Source: Pelargonium nanum (Eukaryota; Streptophyta; Magnoliopsida; Geraniales; Geraniaceae). Taken from it: DNA of 41,102 bases. The position numbers and the translations under genes were made by a program. The notes beneath the pieces were generated by a model. The model saw only the letters and a list, made by a program, of their open reading frames with translations, was not told the origin of the DNA and did no database searches. Numbering within the stretch: the stretch's first letter is position 1; every line of letters begins with the position of its first letter. Of the stretch, positions 36,365-41,102 are shown piece after piece. Location: positions 1 to 41,102 of the forward strand of contig JAYMTF010000288.1 of NCBI GenBank assembly GCA_036897485.1, in the 5' to 3' direction.

Positions 36365-39300
36365 TCATGCAGCTCTTCTCGTCAGCTGTTCCTTGGATGT
36401 GCTCTCGAAGATCTTATCAGCATTTCCAACCTCAAATCCATCTCGCCTGTGGAACTCCTGAACCTGTACAAATTGGTGACACAGATTAATCAAAAGGTAA
36501 CAGTATCCCAAGCCGGGCAAACATATATATATCAGTAACATTGAAAGCAAATGATACTGTGTCGGGTTAAAAGTTCCTTGGCAACTAGAGAACAAAAAGA
36601 ACTAGTGGATCAGTCATGTGTAATGAATCATGACGGTATTTTTTATGAAAATTAATTAATTAGGAAATAAGATGCTGCTGTTACCTCTTCATCAGGTAGA
36701 TCTTTGTATTGGGGCAGCACAAGGCGTTCAGCGAACTCTATGTATGAACAGGGTACTGATTCGTTAACACCATCAGCAAAATTAAAAGAGAATGAATCTG
36801 CAACTGTTGAACTTTGCTGCAGAAGACCATCAGGGCTCACTGAAAATGGAGGACGTGAAGTCATTAAATTGCCAACTTCATACAACAACGAATCTCCACT
36901 AGTAACTACTAAAACTGATAGTCTGATACTATAATATTTATTATGGTCTAATTAAACACAATTCTCTAGAACAGAGTAATGGGTCTACCGAATAACGAAT
37001 GAAAAGAAAATAGCCTAGGCATATGCACAAAAGGGTTTTAACTTTAACTCAATGAAACTTTCTCCAGATGCCCTATTCACATCAATCATTAACTAACGTG
37101 TGGATGATTTAAGATATTCAAACTTAATGGTTCCCTCAAGTGGCACATGAACGACCAATTGTTCCAATGCCCCTAAACCCTTAAACATTTGACTTGGCAC
37201 ATAAATATTTATTTTCGAAAGTTCCCTGGGTAATTTGTATAGGGGCGTAGTTTACCATAGGAATTTACAGGAATTTACTAAAACTGCAACTAAAGAGTTT
37301 TCTCCTGCTTATGATATATTAAAATTAGTAGATGAATCCTTTGTAACATAATTTAACTGAACTAGTACTCCAAAAAAGATTAATATAATCATTTCCAGAT
37401 AAAACAAAACAATCATAGATTCTTCGTTCGGCTGAGCAATTGGTTTTGTTGCAGCTTGACATCCACTTGAAACAGCATATATAGACTAAATATTTCATAA
37501 GGTTCTCCTCAACCATATGGCCGGGTCTCGTCAAATATTATGCCAATACATGCTAGAATCAAAGGTCGTATAAAGAAGTGTTTGAGGGCCTATCTAGCTC
37601 AGTAAACCTCCTTCAACAAGCTCATATTGTCTCAGAAACAACTAGAGTGCATCAGAAGTAACTCTAATTGCCGCCTCATCAACAACTCTAGACTCCTGGC
37701 CACACCAATTTTGTCTGACCACTAGTTATTTCTCAAGGCAATTATTGAGGAAACTAGCCAAAAAGATAAATCGAGGAGTTATTTTGAATCCTTACTCTCC
37801 ATTGACGCATGTTTTTTGGTTATTGGTTATTGAATATTACTATTTACATCAACTCAACCAACGAATTTGCATCATCACTCAGCATTGAATAAGTTTCATT
37901 AACATAATACCTCTGCCTGTAATTTTGAGCAACAAAAAAGCAAGATGTAGAAGAAATCAAATATGACCACGGGAGGAACTTTTTATATCTGTAACTCCTA
38001 CTTGTAAGCCAAACTAGGTAACTATCTAAAAGATGAAAAGCATGCTCTAGCTATACACAGTTCATAAATTCGAACAAACCTTTCAGAACTCCTCCTTCAG
38101 AGTTCAACCTGTATCCGTTTTCTTCAATAAACTGATTGAGGCTTTTAATAGTCCTCAAGTGAGATTTCAGCCGATGAGTGGATATAGTGACATGGTTCAC
38201 CGCATACCCATTGACAAGGGTCCAAGCAGCATATTCACTCTCCCTAAGCATCACAAGCAAATATATAAGCCTTTTCAAATGGAAGTCGCTAATCATTAGA
38301 AGAAAAATCAGCTGAATTACAAAGCCATGACCAATTATAATGAAATAGAATGCTTGATGATTATGCTCCAATTTAGTTTAACTGAAGCAACTCTATATCT
38401 TAACTCTTTGGTCAAATCATGAACTATAATGATATGTACCTTGCCAATTGTTGAAATTCAGAAAATAAAGGCTTCTCCCATGTTAAAGATCCCAATGCAC
38501 TTGCAAGAGCTGCATGTTTTCCATTGCCTCCAGTGTATTTTTTAATTATTGCCTAAATGTAGAAATATCAATCTCAATAAAGATGTCATTTACAATAGAA
38601 CATTATATGCTGAAAATTGGAGGAAAGGAAGCAAACTACATCATTTTGTATCCGTAAATAAATATTAAGGTGGATCATTGCAACTGTGTATGGAACAACA
38701 CTAACACACCTGCGCTTGTGGACTCATTTCATCGACAAGGAGTTCGGATATAAATATTCTAGGCAAAGGTCCATTTACACCACTGCCACCATCTGGAGAG
38801 GGAATACTAGGAGGAGAAAACCACAGCGCTTTCAACTTTTTTGCAGGAAATCTCAACTCCTCCCGTTGAATATAGCCAAAATCCAAGAAAAAGTTTGCCA
38901 TGGATTCAATTCCGTAACCTTTCACCTATTGTGTGCCATAACAAAACAGAACTTGGGAGATCAACATTACTTATACAGACACAATTCCTCTAATGAAACT
39001 ATACAATAACAGTTTCAAAAGATATAGGAGAAAAACATAATGATTCAAAATTATTAGGTCAAATACTATACCCCAAATGTCCTAAAAGCAATATGATCAT
39101 AGCAAATTTGCTCGCTGTCGACCGTCCGAACAAGCTCCAATATGGCTTTTGCAGTTGGGTTCCTATTCAAATACACACTCTCCATACTTGCCAATGCACT
39201 CCTGAGAAATGATTCAGCACCCTATAGCACATACAACAAGAAGCACAACAATTTAGTTTCCAAATTCAACACAAACCCAATGTTCAAACCAAACAACCAG

Positions 39301-39728
39301 CACAAAATTTTCACTTTTTACATGAACTAAGCATCTGTTGCCAAAAAGCTTCCAGAAATCTTTGAATCCTTACCCACATGCCAAAATCAAAAGCTCTACA
39401 AATCGATAATCGACTAACAACCCAGAAAATATCAGATTCAAATAAATTCATGGTAACTCAATTTATAGGGATCGTATGAGAATAGCACCTGAAAAGTGGA
39501 ACCTTGGGGTTCATTTTGGGATTCAGGGGCTGAGGCAGAGCAGAGAGTCCGTTTTCCGGTGCCGGAGGTGGATATTGAATTCCCGGAAAACAATGAATTG
39601 AACTTGTTGGAGGAGTTCATGGAAATGAAATTCCTGGATTTGGGGTGGAGAGGAAACGAAAAGACTGAAGATTGGGAAGTGGGTTTGATGGTGGAAGAGT
39701 ACAAGAACTTGATCGTCGATAGCTTCAT
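36365..39728 (-). CDS. FLO7: Plastid 2-oxoadipate dioxygenase/decarboxylase (DUF1338, FLO7/HglS type)
   Basis: Fe(II)-dependent enzyme of the DUF1338/HglS family that converts 2-oxoadipate, O2 and water chemistry into D-2-hydroxyglutarate plus CO2, a step of lysine catabolism. The rice homologue FLO7 is needed for normal endosperm amyloplasts. Exons in transcript order: 39728-39489, 39221-39072, 38925-38710, 38552-38440, 38243-38080, 36839-36685, 36463-36365. All are GT-AG, and the total is 378 residues (Arabidopsis At1g07040 about 371 from memory). The first about 55 residues are Ser/Thr/Lys-rich with almost no acidic residues, as in a plastid transit peptide. Conserved blocks: YDHIAFRTFG (His123, Arg127), GYGIESM, SGVNGPLPRIFISELLVD, LGSLTWEKPLFSEFQQLARESEYAAWTLVNGY split across segments, NHVTIST (His257) and SYIEFAERLVLPQ (Glu329). 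His123, His257 and Glu329 are the likely metal ligands by analogy with bacterial HglS, and Arg127 the likely substrate contact. The C terminus is KEQLTRRAA. The largest intron is 1240 bp (36840-38079). Confidence 0.93.
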
Positions 39729-40172
39729 GGATTTTTATTTTTTCTAAGTTGCTGAAATTGAACACACACTCTGCTACTGAAACCCACAAGAACCAGAAAT
39801 GATGCCTCTTCACTTCAGTACTCACCGAAGCTGTATTTGATTCATGCCTGGTTTTTATTCGTTGATCTTCAATTTAGCTGACTGTGTGACACGTGGCTTC
39901 TATACAAGAAGGGGTAATTCTGTCGTAAATTCAAATAAATCACTCCATACTGTTAAAAGGAAACTCGAAATCGAACCTCAAAAAGAATTTGAAGCGCTTA
40001 AAGTGTTGGCTCAACTTGCATTGGTATATTATATTTGTTAAAGAACACTCTTTTCTTCTATACAAGAAGGGGTAGTTCTCATCTTAATTTAAAAACACGC
40101 ATGATAACAAGCTCAATGAATATTACCTATTAACTATTTTATAATTATGAAATATATCATTAGTATTTTATA

Positions 40173-40441
40173 CTACCTCCGTCTCAAAATAAGCGTCCTG
40201 TTTGTCTAAATTTTTTGTCCCAAAATGAGTGTCTTGTTTCTATTTTTAGGTTATTATATTATCGTTTTTCTCATATTACCCTTATCACTTATGTACTACA
40301 TGAACTGCACATTGACAGAATAGAAACTGCACATGAAGTGTAGTTGGGAAAGTGAAGGTAATATTGAAAACACATTAAATTATATAATAATTCTTAATTT
40401 TTACAAAAATGAAAACATGACACACATTAAGACGAAGAGAA
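40173..40441. mobile_element. Third Stowaway-like MITE
   Basis: The left end CTACCTCCGTCTCAAAATAA and right end ACACATTAAGACGAAGAGAA form diverged inverted repeats of the same CTCCCTCCGTC-type as the elements at 20378 and 24400. TA flanks both ends. An extra CCCAAAATGAGTGTCTTG copy of the end motif sits just inside the left arm near 40220. The interior is different from the other two, so it is a separate subfamily. Confidence 0.75.
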
Positions 40442-40825
40442 TATATAACTAATTTCTATAAGAAAAATGACCATCACAAGACATATAATACACTAATTTT
40501 CATGCATATGAAGTAAATATTTATTATTTGACCAACAAAGTATTAAATTTTACCAAATTTTTCTTAAAATATTGTTAACTATCATGCCTCCAACTTTAGT
40601 ACTTAAAATTTAAGATATTATTAAATAAGGAAAAATAGTAAAGAATTGAAATTGACAAGCTTGTCGGGAGGCTGACGTGTATTAGCATTTATCGCATTAT
40701 GCAGTGTCGTCTACGACTCTACTGTCTAATCCCATACACAATGCCTAATAATTTGGATACTATCAACACGTCATCATTTTTGTAATTTTATGGATAAGAA
40801 CTAAACTACTAAAGTATCCAAGATT

Positions 40826-40914
40826 GGCCCATTAAGAAAAGCCCAATCTCATCTTTCAGTAGCCCACAACACGTCAAATTGTAAATGGCTTCTTAATGGG
40901 CTCGTTCTGGCCCA
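40826..40914. promoter_or_regulatory. Cluster of GGCCCA / TGGGCT (site II-type) motifs
   Basis: Five GCCCA-type motifs occur in 89 bases: GGCCCATTA (40826), AGCCCAAT (40840), AGCCCAC (40861), TGGGCTC (40897) and GGCCCAC (40909). Such sites bind TCP-class factors and are dense in promoters of housekeeping, ribosomal and organelle-protein genes. They lie about 190-280 bp from the right edge and about 1.1 kb from the dioxygenase start, so they may belong to a rightward gene just outside the window. Confidence 0.5.
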
Positions 40915-41102
40915 CTGTAAAGGCCACCCAGCAAAATCCTCATTGATGGAGCCAACATGAATATAATATTTTATTAATGAAAATATATAATATTAACAGG
41001 AAATGAATCTAAGCTATGTTATTTTTGGCTTAGGCTAAGGCAAACCAATCATAACATGACACCTCGTTAAAATATCACCCACACCCACACCCACCCAATG
41101 AA

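Larger units (their letters stand above)
39729..41102. other. Upstream region of the dioxygenase gene and right edge
   Basis: The first few hundred bases are the 5' UTR and promoter of the minus-strand dioxygenase gene. A MITE follows at 40173-40441 and a GGCCCA motif cluster at 40826-40914. The window ends in an ACCCACACCC microsatellite (about 41078-41097). No coding exon was recognised. The open frame at 39844-40041 shows no family similarity. Confidence 0.6.

Overview
This is a nuclear chromosome segment from a flowering plant, almost certainly a eudicot. Coding sequence is split by many GT-AG introns, the intergenic DNA is AT-rich, and all five genes match plant-specific families over their full expected length. 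The repeats (short inverted-repeat elements with TA target duplications, and a SINE) are also plant-like. A rosid is my guess, but the sequence alone does not settle the species.

Layout, left to right. 1-5.47 kb: no gene; it holds a 300-bp inverted-repeat element (821-1120), a diverged tandem repeat near 2.6-2.9 kb and a SINE with perfect 18-bp target duplications (4408-4613). 5590-11042 (+): five-exon NRT1/PTR transporter, NPF4.6/AIT1/NRT1.2 type. Its 2.9-kb third intron contains a decayed plastid 16S rRNA insertion and a tight cluster of ACGT (G-box/ABRE) motifs. 11776-15294 (-): seven-exon PAS/LOV photoreceptor (TWIN LOV 1 type), convergent with the transporter. 15.3-19.3 kb: AT-rich spacer. 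About 19.3-28495 (+): a gene for a protein of about 847 residues that I identify as TRIPP, the plant-specific TRAPPII partner. It has a long 5'-UTR intron and a last exon of only 71 bp, and its introns carry two related Stowaway-like MITEs plus a large inverted repeat. 31525-35171 (+): six-exon receptor-like cytoplasmic kinase, PBL34 type. 36365-39728 (-): seven-exon plastid 2-oxoadipate dioxygenase/decarboxylase (DUF1338; rice FLO7 type), convergent with the kinase. 39.7-41.1 kb: upstream region of that gene, a third Stowaway-like element and a cluster of GGCCCA-type promoter motifs at the right edge.

The five genes are unrelated single-copy neighbours with no operon-like or pathway logic: hormone/nitrate transport, blue-light sensing, Golgi trafficking, immune/developmental kinase signalling and lysine catabolism. 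I rebuilt each exon chain by hand from splice sites, reading-frame continuity and family similarity. Every chain closes in frame and gives a length close to the Arabidopsis relative as I remember it. I do not see an undescribed multi-gene system. The notable items are the intronic insertions, the intronic ACGT cluster, the composition patch in the transporter's last exon and the start-codon-only first coding exon.
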